A DNA stretch of 64,000 bases from a bacterium (GTDB lineage Bacteria > Bacillota > Clostridia > Lachnospirales > Lachnospiraceae), in contig SFRL01000002.1 in assembly GCA_004562765.1 (NCBI GenBank), forward strand, positions 1 through 64,000, given 5' to 3'. The notes under the pieces are model-generated. The model saw only the letters and a program-made list of their open reading frames with translations, was not told the DNA's origin and made no database searches. This document shows, piece after piece, positions 36,328 to 45,025 of this stretch. A program made the translations under genes and the position numbers. The stretch's first letter is position 1. Every line of letters starts with the position of its first letter.

Positions 36328-36834
36328 TTACCTCTTAGCTGTCTTTTTCAGGTTCACACACTTCTCCTTTATAAACTTATCAAAGCCCGACGCATCACCA
36401 ACGAATGCATCCTCCTTGTACACGATGCCATTCTGCTTTGTAAACATAAGCACACTGCATGTCTGCAAATGATGCCACGCAATGATCTGGTCATATTGGA
36501 TCTCAACGGACACATTTCCTTCTTCCATTCGGATCGTGTCTCCAAATGTCACCACACATTCCGGATGTTCTCCTCCCTGCACGCGCTTATCATAATCCAG
36601 CATCTGCTTTAACATCAGGTGCGGCGACAAGATCACGACTGCCAGTACAAGCACAAGGGCAGCGTCAGCCAGCCATAGCAGCGGTGCAGCCTCCAATACC
36701 ACCCCAACCAGAAAACCGATAATACTGATCAGGGCAACCACCCATGCCATCTGCCTCGTCCTGCGGCAGAGCACTTTGTTTACAAACTCCCAATACATTG
36801 CTTTTGTCGTACTAAAACGATTCTCAAAACTCAT
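36328..36834 (-). CDS. YcxB-like membrane protein
   Basis: 168 residues. Two adjacent hydrophobic segments at about 29-45 and 50-68, then a soluble C-terminal region with DTIRMEEGNVSVEIQYDQIIAW, the YcxB-like pattern (E-G---Y-Q-I). Function of the family unknown. GGAAGG-type site upstream. Placed between the FliD-like gene and the remnant of its lost copy. Confidence 0.65.
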   Translation of the reverse strand: MSFENRFSTTKAMYWEFVNKVLCRRTRQMAWVVALISIIGFLVGVVLEAAPLLWLADAALVLVLAVVILSPHLMLKQMLDYDKRVQGGEHPECVVTFGDTIRMEEGNVSVEIQYDQIIAWHHLQTCSVLMFTKQNGIVYKEDAFVGDASGFDKFIKEKCVNLKKTAKR

Positions 36835-36849
36835 CTCTTTATCCTTCCT

Positions 36850-36899
36850 TTACGCCATCAGATCATAGATTCCCTTTTGTATTCTTCAACTATTATACA
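36850..36899 (-). pseudogene. Scar of a deleted second FliD-like gene
   Basis: 36850-36876 matches the last nine codons (with stop) of the FliD-like gene, 35542-35568, at 25 of 27 bases. It is fused directly to 36871-36899, which matches the leader just upstream of that gene, 36258-36286, at 25 of 29 bases. The two matches overlap at TCCCTT, i.e. the Shine-Dalgarno AAGGGA of the leader and the codons AAG GGA near the gene's end. The whole body between these has gone. Confidence 0.65.
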
Positions 36900-36929
36900 T
36901 ATCGGCAATTATTACAAAAGATTGATAGA

Positions 36930-38456
36930 CTATCTATTCTTCTTATCCGGTTTTGGATTCACGGCAGTCGGATCTTTCTTTTTTAACTCCTTATAGTCAT
37001 CCTCACTGATATAGGAGTAGGCATTGGATATTCTCGCATTTTCTGCGGTCAGATACACCTTTTCCCTGTAATAGGCAACAACCGGCGTGCCGATCTCAAG
37101 TACCTCATAAAGCTTCTCCGCAATCTCGGGAGGAACATTGATGCAGCCATGCGACCCGGCGGTCAGATAGATCTGGTCACCAAACTTCCCCCGCCATGAG
37201 GCATCATGAATACCCACATTATACGCAAATGGCATGAAATACTTGACCGGAGACGAATACCCTTCTCCTACCAGAGTTGCATCCCGCTGTTTATATACGA
37301 TTTTGAATACACCATCCGGTGACCCGTTCCATCGGCTCAGATTTCCGGACACGATATCTGTATCAAGGACCAGTTCACCCTTTTTGTAATACCACAAGTG
37401 CTGATTGGTATAGTCGATCTCCACATAGGTAGAACCGATATCATTAACTCCATGCTTTTTTGCAGTCTGCGAGTAAACAGGCTCACGCTCAATATGTCCA
37501 CCCTTCGCCAGATCCTCATAGATCTGTGCCTTTTCCTTTTCCTTGTCGATGACCCAGCCATAATCACCACCGCCAATCTTGACTTTGTCTCCCAAGGATG
37601 TCTTGATCTCCCGGACATCACCGTAGGTATTATATGTAGATGCCATCTGCTGGACAAAGTTTGTTACCTTTTCGTCATCTACGCTCACCTGATAATCCTC
37701 ATCCACATTCAGCCATGTCTGTATCATTTCACTGGTGAGTTCAAACGGATCCTGCTTTCCAAAGGTATAAGTGATACTCGTACCATAATAAGTCTCGATC
37801 GTATCCATGCAAGCATTGAGCTGCGGATCATCACTTCGGATCACCGGATCTTCATAGTGATCATACAATTCCAGTTCCGTCTCGCCATTTTCCACAGCAT
37901 GCGTCACCAGATTTAACACTTTGTCGAAGACCAGCGTCGTTCCCATAACCTCCGGAACAAGCTGATAACTGTCATCCACCCATGCGATCTTCGCATCCTC
38001 CGGAGCGATCATCTGATCTGTCTGCATACAGCCAAGCCCTGCCAGTTCTGTCTCCAGTCGCTGCGCATCAAAAGTCGTGGACAGATCGATCTCCTGTTCC
38101 TTCGTCTCCTTGATCTCGTGCATCCAGTCATAGGCATTCTGCTGCTCCAGAATCTGTCCGATCTCACCGTTCGGCACATAAGCATAGCCAATGGAAGGAC
38201 CTTCAATATAATATTTCTGATCATCTCTTGCGTAGATCGTCAACAGATAATCTGCCACAAAACGCGACACCTTATCCGTTGCCTCCTCTGCCGTCAGTTC
38301 GGAAACATCAACACCACTCATGACCGTTCCGGGGAAAAAATGAGTTTTATAATGATTCGCCCGAACGAAAAATATCGCGCCAAGAACGATCAATACCGCA
38401 AGCGAAATGCCTAAAATGATTGTCAATACCTTATGTTTTCTTACAAATGCTGTCAT
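36930..38456 (-). CDS. L,D-transpeptidase (YkuD) with peptidoglycan-binding domains
   Basis: 508 residues from the ATG at 38454-38456 (AGGTGG upstream). Signal-anchor helix at about 11-30, an external region with PG-binding type-4 repeats (SGVDVSELTAEEATDKV near 45 and a second unit near 200-280), and a C-terminal YkuD domain with HDASWRGKFGD and SHGCINV, catalytic C438. Forms 3-3 cross-links in the cell wall or attaches proteins to it. Monocistronic; the short tail is Lys/Pro-rich. Confidence 0.92.
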   Translation of the reverse strand: MTAFVRKHKVLTIILGISLAVLIVLGAIFFVRANHYKTHFFPGTVMSGVDVSELTAEEATDKVSRFVADYLLTIYARDDQKYYIEGPSIGYAYVPNGEIGQILEQQNAYDWMHEIKETKEQEIDLSTTFDAQRLETELAGLGCMQTDQMIAPEDAKIAWVDDSYQLVPEVMGTTLVFDKVLNLVTHAVENGETELELYDHYEDPVIRSDDPQLNACMDTIETYYGTSITYTFGKQDPFELTSEMIQTWLNVDEDYQVSVDDEKVTNFVQQMASTYNTYGDVREIKTSLGDKVKIGGGDYGWVIDKEKEKAQIYEDLAKGGHIEREPVYSQTAKKHGVNDIGSTYVEIDYTNQHLWYYKKGELVLDTDIVSGNLSRWNGSPDGVFKIVYKQRDATLVGEGYSSPVKYFMPFAYNVGIHDASWRGKFGDQIYLTAGSHGCINVPPEIAEKLYEVLEIGTPVVAYYREKVYLTAENARISNAYSYISEDDYKELKKKDPTAVNPKPDKKNR

Positions 38457-38568
38457 CTTTACCACCTGACTATTTCTTTATTTTCACCATATACATGGCT
38501 GAAACAGATATATTATAACACTTTACATACAGTATGAAAATGAAAAATTATGTAAACTATGAGACAAA

Positions 38569-38593
38569 AAAAAGAGATGAAACATCTCTTTTT
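38569..38593. terminator. Terminator of the 54-residue protein gene
   Basis: Perfect 11-bp stem AAAAAGAGATG/CATCTCTTTTT with a three-base loop; T-runs on both strands. Lies 22 bases past the small gene. Confidence 0.8.
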
Positions 38594-38614
38594 CTTTTCA
38601 AAACTTATTTTTGG

Positions 38615-38779
38615 TCACACCAGCGCCAGGATTTCCTCTACCTCAGAAATAGGAATCAGGATATCATCCGCAATCTGCCGGTTGTTCAGCCCGTTCTGCT
38701 TTAAACGGCTGACTTGACGAATGATCAGGCTGCTGAAATGATGTGTGATGTTCATTTTCGTTTCTATTACAGTAGGCAT
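38615..38779 (-). CDS. Small helix-turn-helix-like protein, 54 residues
   Basis: ATG at 38777-38779 with GGGAGG ten bases upstream, stop TGA, and a terminator straight after. The product starts MPTVIETKMNITHHFSS; the last 30 residues, LKQNGLNNRQIADDILIP then SEVEEILALV, look like a helix-turn-helix in which NNRQIADDI is the first helix and turn, as in sigma-region-4 or transposase-type motifs. No other domain. It sits between the L,D-transpeptidase and the LacI regulator. Function unknown; the HTH reading is by eye. Confidence 0.65.
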   Translation of the reverse strand: MPTVIETKMNITHHFSSLIIRQVSRLKQNGLNNRQIADDILIPISEVEEILALV

Positions 38780-38867
38780 ATGCGATGACCTCCCTTCACG
38801 TTTATATCATATCTATACGCAAAGATACTTCTGAAAAATGGGGTCACTGCCAATGTTTTTTCTTCCG

Positions 38868-39899
38868 TCAGATCTGTTTTGTGGATTCTCCGACGAGAAG
38901 TTCTGCCGTAAAGATCTGCTGATTCTGTCTGACCGGACGGTCCTCGATCAGATCAAGCAGCATCTTGATCGATGCACGTGCCATTTCCTCTTTCGGCTGA
39001 CAGATCGTCGTCAGGGACGGATGGTAGTAATTTGCCATATCAATACCGTCAAAACCTGCCACTGAATAATCGTCGGGAACACGTTTCCCAGCCTCTAAGA
39101 TTGCCTTGCACGCACCGATCGCTGTCGTGTCCGACATCGTAAAAAGTGCGGTAAACTCTCTCCCGGATTCCAAAAGCTCCCTGGTTACTGCGTAACCATT
39201 CGCCGGGGTAAATGCCTCGATGTCATCCTTCATGTACAGCACCAGGCCCGGATCGATCTCGATGCCATGCGCTTTCAAAGCCCTGACATATCCGTTATAA
39301 CGGGTGCGGCCGATACCCCGGTCAGAATACAGCGGTCGGATGATCGCAATCTTCTTATGTCCGAGCTTACACAGATAATCAACGACCCGGTAGCTCTCCT
39401 CCTCATCATCAATGGAAATGTAGTTCACCTCAGGTGTCAGCATCGACTTTTCCGGTGCAAACGTACAGAGCACATACGGAATACCCAGTTCCCGCAGTTC
39501 CTTCGGTTCGCGATCTACCCGTCCGCCGAGAAAAATGATGCCCTTTAAACGCTTCTCCTTTGCCAGTTCTCTCGCCACAGCAAGCTCGTCTTCTTCCTGC
39601 TGCACACGCTGTAGGAAGAACGTGTAATCCTGCTGACTCAGCTCCTGTTCAAAAATTTTGAACATTGCCAGGAAAAACGGGTTATCAATACCTTTGATCA
39701 TGATCGCGATCGTATTGGACTCCGTTCGCTTGAGATTTCGCGCGCTGTTATTCGGAATATAGTGGTTTTCCTCGATCACACGCATGATTTTTTCTTTTGT
39801 CTCCGGGTTGATATCCGGATGATTGTTGATCGCACGCGAGACGGTACTCACACCGACACCGCAGATACGCGCAACATCTTTTATCGTCAATTCTGCCAT
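38868..39899 (-). CDS. LacI family transcriptional regulator
   Basis: 343 residues from the ATG at 39897-39899 (TGGAG upstream). N-terminal HTH and hinge, TIKDVARICGVGVSTVSRAI at 5-24 and NNSARNLKR at about 50-58, then a periplasmic-binding-protein-like sensor domain (IKGIDNPFF, TMSDTTAIGACKAI, DGIDMANYYHPSLTTI). Located downstream of the maltodextrin importer and malQ, from which it is separated by a terminator. It is the obvious candidate for the repeated operator at 44752-44811; the sugar effector is not known. Confidence 0.93.
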   Translation of the reverse strand: MAELTIKDVARICGVGVSTVSRAINNHPDINPETKEKIMRVIEENHYIPNNSARNLKRTESNTIAIMIKGIDNPFFLAMFKIFEQELSQQDYTFFLQRVQQEEDELAVARELAKEKRLKGIIFLGGRVDREPKELRELGIPYVLCTFAPEKSMLTPEVNYISIDDEEESYRVVDYLCKLGHKKIAIIRPLYSDRGIGRTRYNGYVRALKAHGIEIDPGLVLYMKDDIEAFTPANGYAVTRELLESGREFTALFTMSDTTAIGACKAILEAGKRVPDDYSVAGFDGIDMANYYHPSLTTICQPKEEMARASIKMLLDLIEDRPVRQNQQIFTAELLVGESTKQI

Positions 39900-39966
39900 A
39901 TCCTGCTCCAGTTTAGTCTCAACTAACATCTGTTTTCACAACTAAAAAATATACCACATCATGTAA

Positions 39967-40000
39967 AAAAGGGCAACCATATTCTTCCGGTTGCCCTTTT
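39967..40000. terminator. Terminator after malQ
   Basis: Perfect 12-bp stem AAAAGGGCAACC/GGTTGCCCTTTT with a 10-base loop and a T-run on the minus strand; ends the importer-malQ operon. Confidence 0.9.
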
Positions 40001-40002
40001 CG

Positions 40003-41520
40003 CTACTTCTTTCCTTCAGACGCTTTTCGTTTTGCTCTTCCATACATGACGCTCATCTCATAAATTTCTTTTGCAAGCTTCTTTGTCATCTGACCTGAGC
40101 TCATGCGCCACTTCCAGTTTTTGCCGAGGGTAGAAGGCTCGTTCATACGAGCCTCATTCCCCAGACATAGATAATCCTGCATCGGAATCACGCAGCGGTC
40201 TGCCACTGAAGACATCGCCAGTCTGACAAGGGAGTGAACCAAACGCTTCTTGTCAGCTCCTTTTTCATCCAGATAAGCTTCCACCATTTTGCGGTCATCC
40301 TTGCTGATATTATCCAACCAGCCAAGCAGGGTTTCATTGTCATGTGTTCCCGTGTAGACGACACAGTTTTTGTCATATACATAAGGAATATAGTCATTTG
40401 CACCTGCTTCGTCTCTGGAGTCAAAAGCAAACTCCAGAACTTTCATATTGGGCCAGCCGGTCTTTGCAACCAGCTCCCGCACAGAATCTGTAATAAATCC
40501 CAGATCCTCAACGATAATATTTAATTTGCCAAGTTTCTTCTCGATCGCCTCAAACAGCTCATAACCCGGACCCTGCTCCCATTCACCGAACTCTGCGGTC
40601 TCCTCATAGGCCGGAATCGCATAGTACTCATCAAACCCACGGAAATGGTCAATTCGAATGATATCATACATCTTATAGCATGCTTCCATCCGCTTCGTCC
40701 ACCACTCATATCCGGTCTGTTTGTGATACTCCCACGCATAGAGCGGATTGCCCCACAACTGTCCCGTCGCGGAGAATCCATCCGGCGGACATCCTGCCAC
40801 GGAAATGGGTTTGCAGTCCTCATCGAACTGGAACAGTTTCGGATTTGCCCACGCATCAGAACTGTCAAATGCAACATAGATCGGCAGGTCACCAATGATC
40901 TGTATGCCCCTGGCATTTGCATAGGCCTTCAGTTTTTCCCACTGCTTAAAGAACTCAAACTGCATATAGCGATAAAACTCAATCTCTGTAGCAAGTTTTT
41001 CGCGATAGCTGTCCAATGCCTGAGGCTTACGCAGGCGGATATCATCCTCCCACTCGCTCCAGCATTTTGCATCATGATCCATCTTGATCGCCATATACAG
41101 CGCATAATCATCCAGCCAATGACTGTTTTCCCGGCAGAATTTCCGGTAATCCTGATTGCCGGTCAGATCTGTGCGCTCAAATGCCAGATGCAGGATCTTG
41201 TAACGGCTCTGATACATTTTTCCATAATCAATGTATTTTTTATTCTTTCCAAAATTCTCCCTGTCGCATTCCTCCTCAGTCAAAACACCATCTTCAATGA
41301 GCGTCTCAAGACTGATAAAGTACGGATTACCTGCGAAAGTGGAAAATGACTGGTACGGCGAATCTCCGTAGCTGGTCTGACCCAGCGGAAGGATCTGCCA
41401 GAGCTTCTGTCCTGCCGCCTCCAAAAAATCCACGAATGCATACGCTTCTTTGGAAAAGCTTCCAATTCCGTATTTTCCGGGAAGCGCGCTCACAGGCAAC
41501 AAAATACCACTGCTTCTCAT
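40003..41520 (-). CDS. malQ: 4-alpha-glucanotransferase (amylomaltase)
   Basis: 505 residues, GH77. Transfers glucan units between maltodextrins and releases glucose. MRSSGILLPVSALPGKYGIGSF start, nucleophile region IIRIDHFRGFDEYYAIP, acid-base VEDLGFITDSV, and YTGTHDNETLLGW near the C-terminus. Lies 18 bases after the last permease gene, so imported maltodextrins are processed by the same operon. Partner glycogen/maltodextrin phosphorylase is at 49888-52146. Confidence 0.97.
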   Translation of the reverse strand: MRSSGILLPVSALPGKYGIGSFSKEAYAFVDFLEAAGQKLWQILPLGQTSYGDSPYQSFSTFAGNPYFISLETLIEDGVLTEEECDRENFGKNKKYIDYGKMYQSRYKILHLAFERTDLTGNQDYRKFCRENSHWLDDYALYMAIKMDHDAKCWSEWEDDIRLRKPQALDSYREKLATEIEFYRYMQFEFFKQWEKLKAYANARGIQIIGDLPIYVAFDSSDAWANPKLFQFDEDCKPISVAGCPPDGFSATGQLWGNPLYAWEYHKQTGYEWWTKRMEACYKMYDIIRIDHFRGFDEYYAIPAYEETAEFGEWEQGPGYELFEAIEKKLGKLNIIVEDLGFITDSVRELVAKTGWPNMKVLEFAFDSRDEAGANDYIPYVYDKNCVVYTGTHDNETLLGWLDNISKDDRKMVEAYLDEKGADKKRLVHSLVRLAMSSVADRCVIPMQDYLCLGNEARMNEPSTLGKNWKWRMSSGQMTKKLAKEIYEMSVMYGRAKRKASEGKK

Positions 41521-41538
41521 AATTAAGTTATTCTCCTC

Positions 41539-42372
41539 TTAACCCTTTACAGCGCCTGCCACAACGCCCTCAATAATGTACTTCTGGCAGAATAAATAGA
41601 AGATGACGATCGGGATGATCGCAAGCACGAGCATAGCCATCATGGCACCCATATCAACAGCACCGTAACCACCCTTCAGATACTGAATGGCGATAGGGAT
41701 CGTCTTATATTTGGTAATATCAAGTACCAGATACGGAAGCAGATAGTCATTCCAGATCCACATAGTCTGCAGGATCGCTGTAGAAATACAGGTCGGCTTT
41801 AATACCGGCAGCACAACCTGGAAGAAGATCTCCAGCGGATTGCATCCATCGATCATAGCAGCCTCTTCGATCTCCAGCGGAATTGATTTCACGAATCCGC
41901 AGAACATGAATACCGCAAGACCGGCTCCGAATCCAAGATAAACGATCACGATACCTAAAGGATTTCCGAGATGCATCATATCAGCCAGCTTGGATAAAGT
42001 AAACATAACCATCTGGAACGGTACGATCATAGAGAACGCACACAGATAATACAACGCTGTAGTTGTCTTTGTCTTTACTCTGGTAATATACCACGCAAAC
42101 ATGGATGTACACAAGATAATAACTACAACAGATGCAACTGTGATCCAGAGTGAATATCCAAAGGACTGGAAAAATCCGATCTTCTTAATTCCGTTTACAT
42201 AGTTCTGCAAACCTACAAACATCTTGTCAGTCGGAATGCTAAAAGGTTTCTTACTGATAAATACTTTCTTCTTAAAAGAGTTCATCAATACGATGAATAT
42301 CGGTGCAAGCCAAACAATACTCAGGATTGAAAAGAAGAATGTGCCGATTGTAAATTTATTTTTCTTTTCCAT
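41539..42372 (-). CDS. Sugar ABC transporter permease, MalG type
   Basis: 277 residues, six predicted membrane helices. The EAA loop that docks the ATPase reads EEAAMIDGCNPLEIFFQVVLP. Overlaps the upstream permease by one base (ATGA-type junction). No ATP-binding subunit is in the operon; a shared MsmK-type ATPase elsewhere is the usual solution in Firmicutes. Confidence 0.93.
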   Translation of the reverse strand: MEKKNKFTIGTFFFSILSIVWLAPIFIVLMNSFKKKVFISKKPFSIPTDKMFVGLQNYVNGIKKIGFFQSFGYSLWITVASVVVIILCTSMFAWYITRVKTKTTTALYYLCAFSMIVPFQMVMFTLSKLADMMHLGNPLGIVIVYLGFGAGLAVFMFCGFVKSIPLEIEEAAMIDGCNPLEIFFQVVLPVLKPTCISTAILQTMWIWNDYLLPYLVLDITKYKTIPIAIQYLKGGYGAVDMGAMMAMLVLAIIPIVIFYLFCQKYIIEGVVAGAVKG

Positions 42373-43217
42373 TACTGCTGTACCTCCTTACTTCTGGTCG
42401 CACGAAGCTGAATGATTGCAATAGCGGCAACTAAGATAAAGAAGATCACTGCCTTCGCCTGACCGACACCTTCCCATCCGACTCTGCCATAGAACGTGTC
42501 AAAAATATTCAGTGCCAGCATCTGAGACTTATCGGAAGGTGCTCCGTTTGTCAATGCCATATTCTGGTCAAACAGCTTGAAGCCATTTGTCAATGTAAGG
42601 AAACTACAGATGGTGATGGAAGGCATCAGCATCGGGATCGTTACATTCTTTAAGATCTGCCATTTGCTTGCTCCATCAATTTTTGCTGCCTCGATGAGCT
42701 CACCGGGAATATTCTGGATACCTGCGATATAGATGATCATCATATATCCGATTTGCTGCCAGTTCATCAGGATGACCAGACCCCAGAAGCCGTAGGTAGC
42801 GCTATATGTTAAGGTACGATCAAAATAGCCCAGAATACCGTTTAAGATTAGCTGCCAGATATAACCTAATACGATACCACCGATCAGGTTTGGCATAAAG
42901 AAAACGGTTCTGAAAAGATTCGTACCTTTCATTGCCTTGGTTAATAACATCGCGATCGTAAATGCAAATACATTGATCGTGAGTACGGATACTACGGTAA
43001 ACAGTGCCGTATACCATAATGCATGTACAAAAGTCGGGTCCTGAAAGACCTTCATGTAATTACTGAATCCTACCAGCTTTGCATCTGTTACTGTTGTAAA
43101 TTTACAAAAAGAAAGATAAATTCCCATGATGAACGGGATGATAAAGCCGATCGTAAAAGCTGCGAAGGTAGGAAGTACAAAAATCGGCGAATATTTTTTC
43201 ATTGATTTTGTGTTCAT
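42372..43217 (-). CDS. Sugar ABC transporter permease, MalF type
   Basis: 281 residues, six membrane helices, EAA loop IEAAKIDGASKWQILKNVTIP. Lacks the long N-terminal extension of E. coli MalF, normal for Gram-positive relatives. 90 bases after the binding protein gene, with a hairpin in the gap. Confidence 0.93.
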   Translation of the reverse strand: MNTKSMKKYSPIFVLPTFAAFTIGFIIPFIMGIYLSFCKFTTVTDAKLVGFSNYMKVFQDPTFVHALWYTALFTVVSVLTINVFAFTIAMLLTKAMKGTNLFRTVFFMPNLIGGIVLGYIWQLILNGILGYFDRTLTYSATYGFWGLVILMNWQQIGYMMIIYIAGIQNIPGELIEAAKIDGASKWQILKNVTIPMLMPSITICSFLTLTNGFKLFDQNMALTNGAPSDKSQMLALNIFDTFYGRVGWEGVGQAKAVIFFILVAAIAIIQLRATRSKEVQQ

Positions 43218-43244
43218 AGTTTTGGTTCACTCCCTTGAATAAAA

Positions 43245-43273
43245 AATGGGCGGCTTGCAAAAAACCGCCCATT
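43245..43273 (-). terminator. Intercistronic hairpin between binding protein and permeases
   Basis: 9-bp stem AATGGGCGG/CCGCCCATT with an 11-base loop and six T following on the minus strand. Partial termination here would give the usual excess of binding protein over permease. Confidence 0.75.
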
Positions 43274-43307
43274 ATTAAATTGCAACGTTTTCTACTGTAA
43301 AAGTATC

Positions 43308-44696
43308 TTACATGTGAGCTGCTGCGTACTCAGCCTCCCAGCCGATCACGAATGCATCCTCAACTGCCTTCCAGTCGCCGGTGCCCTGAGCGTACTCAGT
43401 TAATGCTGCACCAACGCCATCCTTCCATGTCTCAGAAGGGATAGATGCGAAGTTCCATGAAACTGCAGTCTTGCCAGCTGCGATATACTCATCTGCGCAC
43501 TCGATCAGCTTGTTTGCAGGTGTATAGCCATCATCAAAGCTCTTGAAAGGTGTTAAGAAGCCCATGGTGTTTGCGATAGAATCACGTCCGGTATCAGAAG
43601 TTACACACCAGTTCAGGAAGTCTAAGGTAGCCTGGATGTCTGCCTCAGAGGCATTCTTGTTTACACACCAGTAGTTCTCAGAACCTGTACATAATCCCTG
43701 ATTCTCCTCTCCGGGTGCTCCGATGTAGATCGGTAACATACCAAGGTCGTCATCTGTCATACCGTTGTTGATCAGGTTACCATACTCCCAGGTACCATTC
43801 TGGAAGAATACTGCCTCGCCCATGCTGAACTCTGCCTCTGCATCCTCACCGGTCTTAGAAGAGATCATGGTAGGCTCGCAGGTAGAATCTGTGATGTAGA
43901 GATCCCAGATCTTCTTGTAATTGTCAAGGTAAGTTCCCTCGATCTTATCGGTAGATCCGATTCCTTTGTCCTTGTACTCATAGTAGATCGGAAGGTTTGC
44001 TAAGTGAGTCTTAAATCTCCAGTCAGAAGATGAATCCATACCTGCTGAAGTGAAAGCGCCCTCAACACCGAGGTCATCCTTGTTCTCCTGAATGCTGTCA
44101 GCAACTGCCTTTAACTTATCAAAGCTGTTGATCTCATCTGCAGACTTAACAACTGCATAATCCTTTGCGCAATACTCATCTAAGATTGTCTTGTTGTAGA
44201 TGATACCGTAGGTCTCGATAACATATGCGATACCCTGTACTGCGTCGCCATCCTTTAATACGAAGTCATCACTCTTAACCTGGCTGTAAAGATCGCTGCC
44301 GGATAAGTCATAGCAGTAATCCTTCCAAGAAGCAAGTCCTACAGGTCCGTTAACCTGGAATAAGGTCGGAGCATCTGTCTTAGCCATCTCTGACTTTAAG
44401 GTCTGCTCATAAGTTCCTGATGCTGCGGTCTCAACTGTTACAGGTACGCCGGTCTCATCGGTATAAGCCTGTGCTAACTCTACCCATGCATCTGCCTGCT
44501 CGGGCTTGAAGTTTAAGTAGTAAACCTTTCCTGTCTCTGCTGCTGCATCATCTGTTGCCTCAGCATTATCTGTTGCAGCCTCATCTGTTGCTGCTGTGTC
44601 GTTTGCTGTTCCTTCATCTGCCTCGGATCCGCATCCTACAAGTGAAGTTGCTACCATTGCTACGCACATCATTGCGCACACGATTCTCTTTTTCAT
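43308..44696 (-). CDS. Extracellular sugar-binding lipoprotein of the ABC importer
   Basis: 462 residues from the ATG at 44694-44696 (GGAGGAAAAAA). Lipoprotein signal MKKRIVCAMMCVAM then SLVGC with lipidated C22; a Thr/Ala/Asp-rich linker (25-55) leads to the binding fold (SBP_bac_1 family, about 58-462). Segments AVFFQNGTWEYGN and ENYWCVNKNAS fit maltose/oligosaccharide-binding proteins. First gene of the operon with two permeases and malQ. Confidence 0.93.
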   Translation of the reverse strand: MKKRIVCAMMCVAMVATSLVGCGSEADEGTANDTAATDEAATDNAEATDDAAAETGKVYYLNFKPEQADAWVELAQAYTDETGVPVTVETAASGTYEQTLKSEMAKTDAPTLFQVNGPVGLASWKDYCYDLSGSDLYSQVKSDDFVLKDGDAVQGIAYVIETYGIIYNKTILDEYCAKDYAVVKSADEINSFDKLKAVADSIQENKDDLGVEGAFTSAGMDSSSDWRFKTHLANLPIYYEYKDKGIGSTDKIEGTYLDNYKKIWDLYITDSTCEPTMISSKTGEDAEAEFSMGEAVFFQNGTWEYGNLINNGMTDDDLGMLPIYIGAPGEENQGLCTGSENYWCVNKNASEADIQATLDFLNWCVTSDTGRDSIANTMGFLTPFKSFDDGYTPANKLIECADEYIAAGKTAVSWNFASIPSETWKDGVGAALTEYAQGTGDWKAVEDAFVIGWEAEYAAAHM

Positions 44697-44751
44697 TTTT
44701 TTCCTCCATTTTCTTGTTTTATGGTTTTTTGGTTTGCATTGGAAGCGTTCT

Positions 44752-44811
44752 CGGTAATGTTTCCGGTATCGTTTCCGTTGAATTAATAATAGCACTCCGG
44801 TACCGTTTCCG
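44752..44811 (-). promoter_or_regulatory. Triple LacI-type operator of the maltodextrin operon
   Basis: Three copies of CGGTANYGTTTCCG on the plus strand: 44752-44765, 44764-44777 and 44798-44811 (reading GGAAACGRTACCG on the minus strand). The middle and last agree at 15 of 16 bases when extended. The last lies between the -35 and -10 boxes, the other two downstream of the start point, a layout that suits repression by looping or roadblock. An additional GGAAGCG half-site lies at 44741-44747. Confidence 0.65.
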
Positions 44812-44814
44812 CAA
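44786..44814 (-). promoter_or_regulatory. Promoter of the binding protein-permease-malQ operon
   Basis: TTGCGG (44809-44814), 17-base spacer, TATTAT (44786-44791). The weak -35 overlaps an operator copy. The rest of the 329-base gap between this gene and the NUDIX gene, apart from the NUDIX promoter, shows nothing I recognise. Confidence 0.6.
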
Positions 44815-44957
44815 TATACTGAATTGCCAAGTTTTACATCTTTTTTTTGTGCATTTCTCACAATACCAAGCCATTTTTCTTCCAACACTGCCCGTTTTAA
44901 GTATAGACCATTCGTTTGCAAACTATGCATCGCACGGTTGCTCTGCAAAAAAGCATA

Positions 44958-44986
44958 TTGTAATAGGTTCCGCCCAAAGCTATACT
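44958..44986 (+). promoter_or_regulatory. Promoter of the NUDIX gene
   Basis: TTGTAA (44958-44963), 17-base spacer, TATACT (44981-44986), 40 bases before the start codon. Confidence 0.55.
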
Positions 44987-45025
44987 ATAAGAAAATAACT
45001 GTATCCAAAGGAGATGCTACCATCT

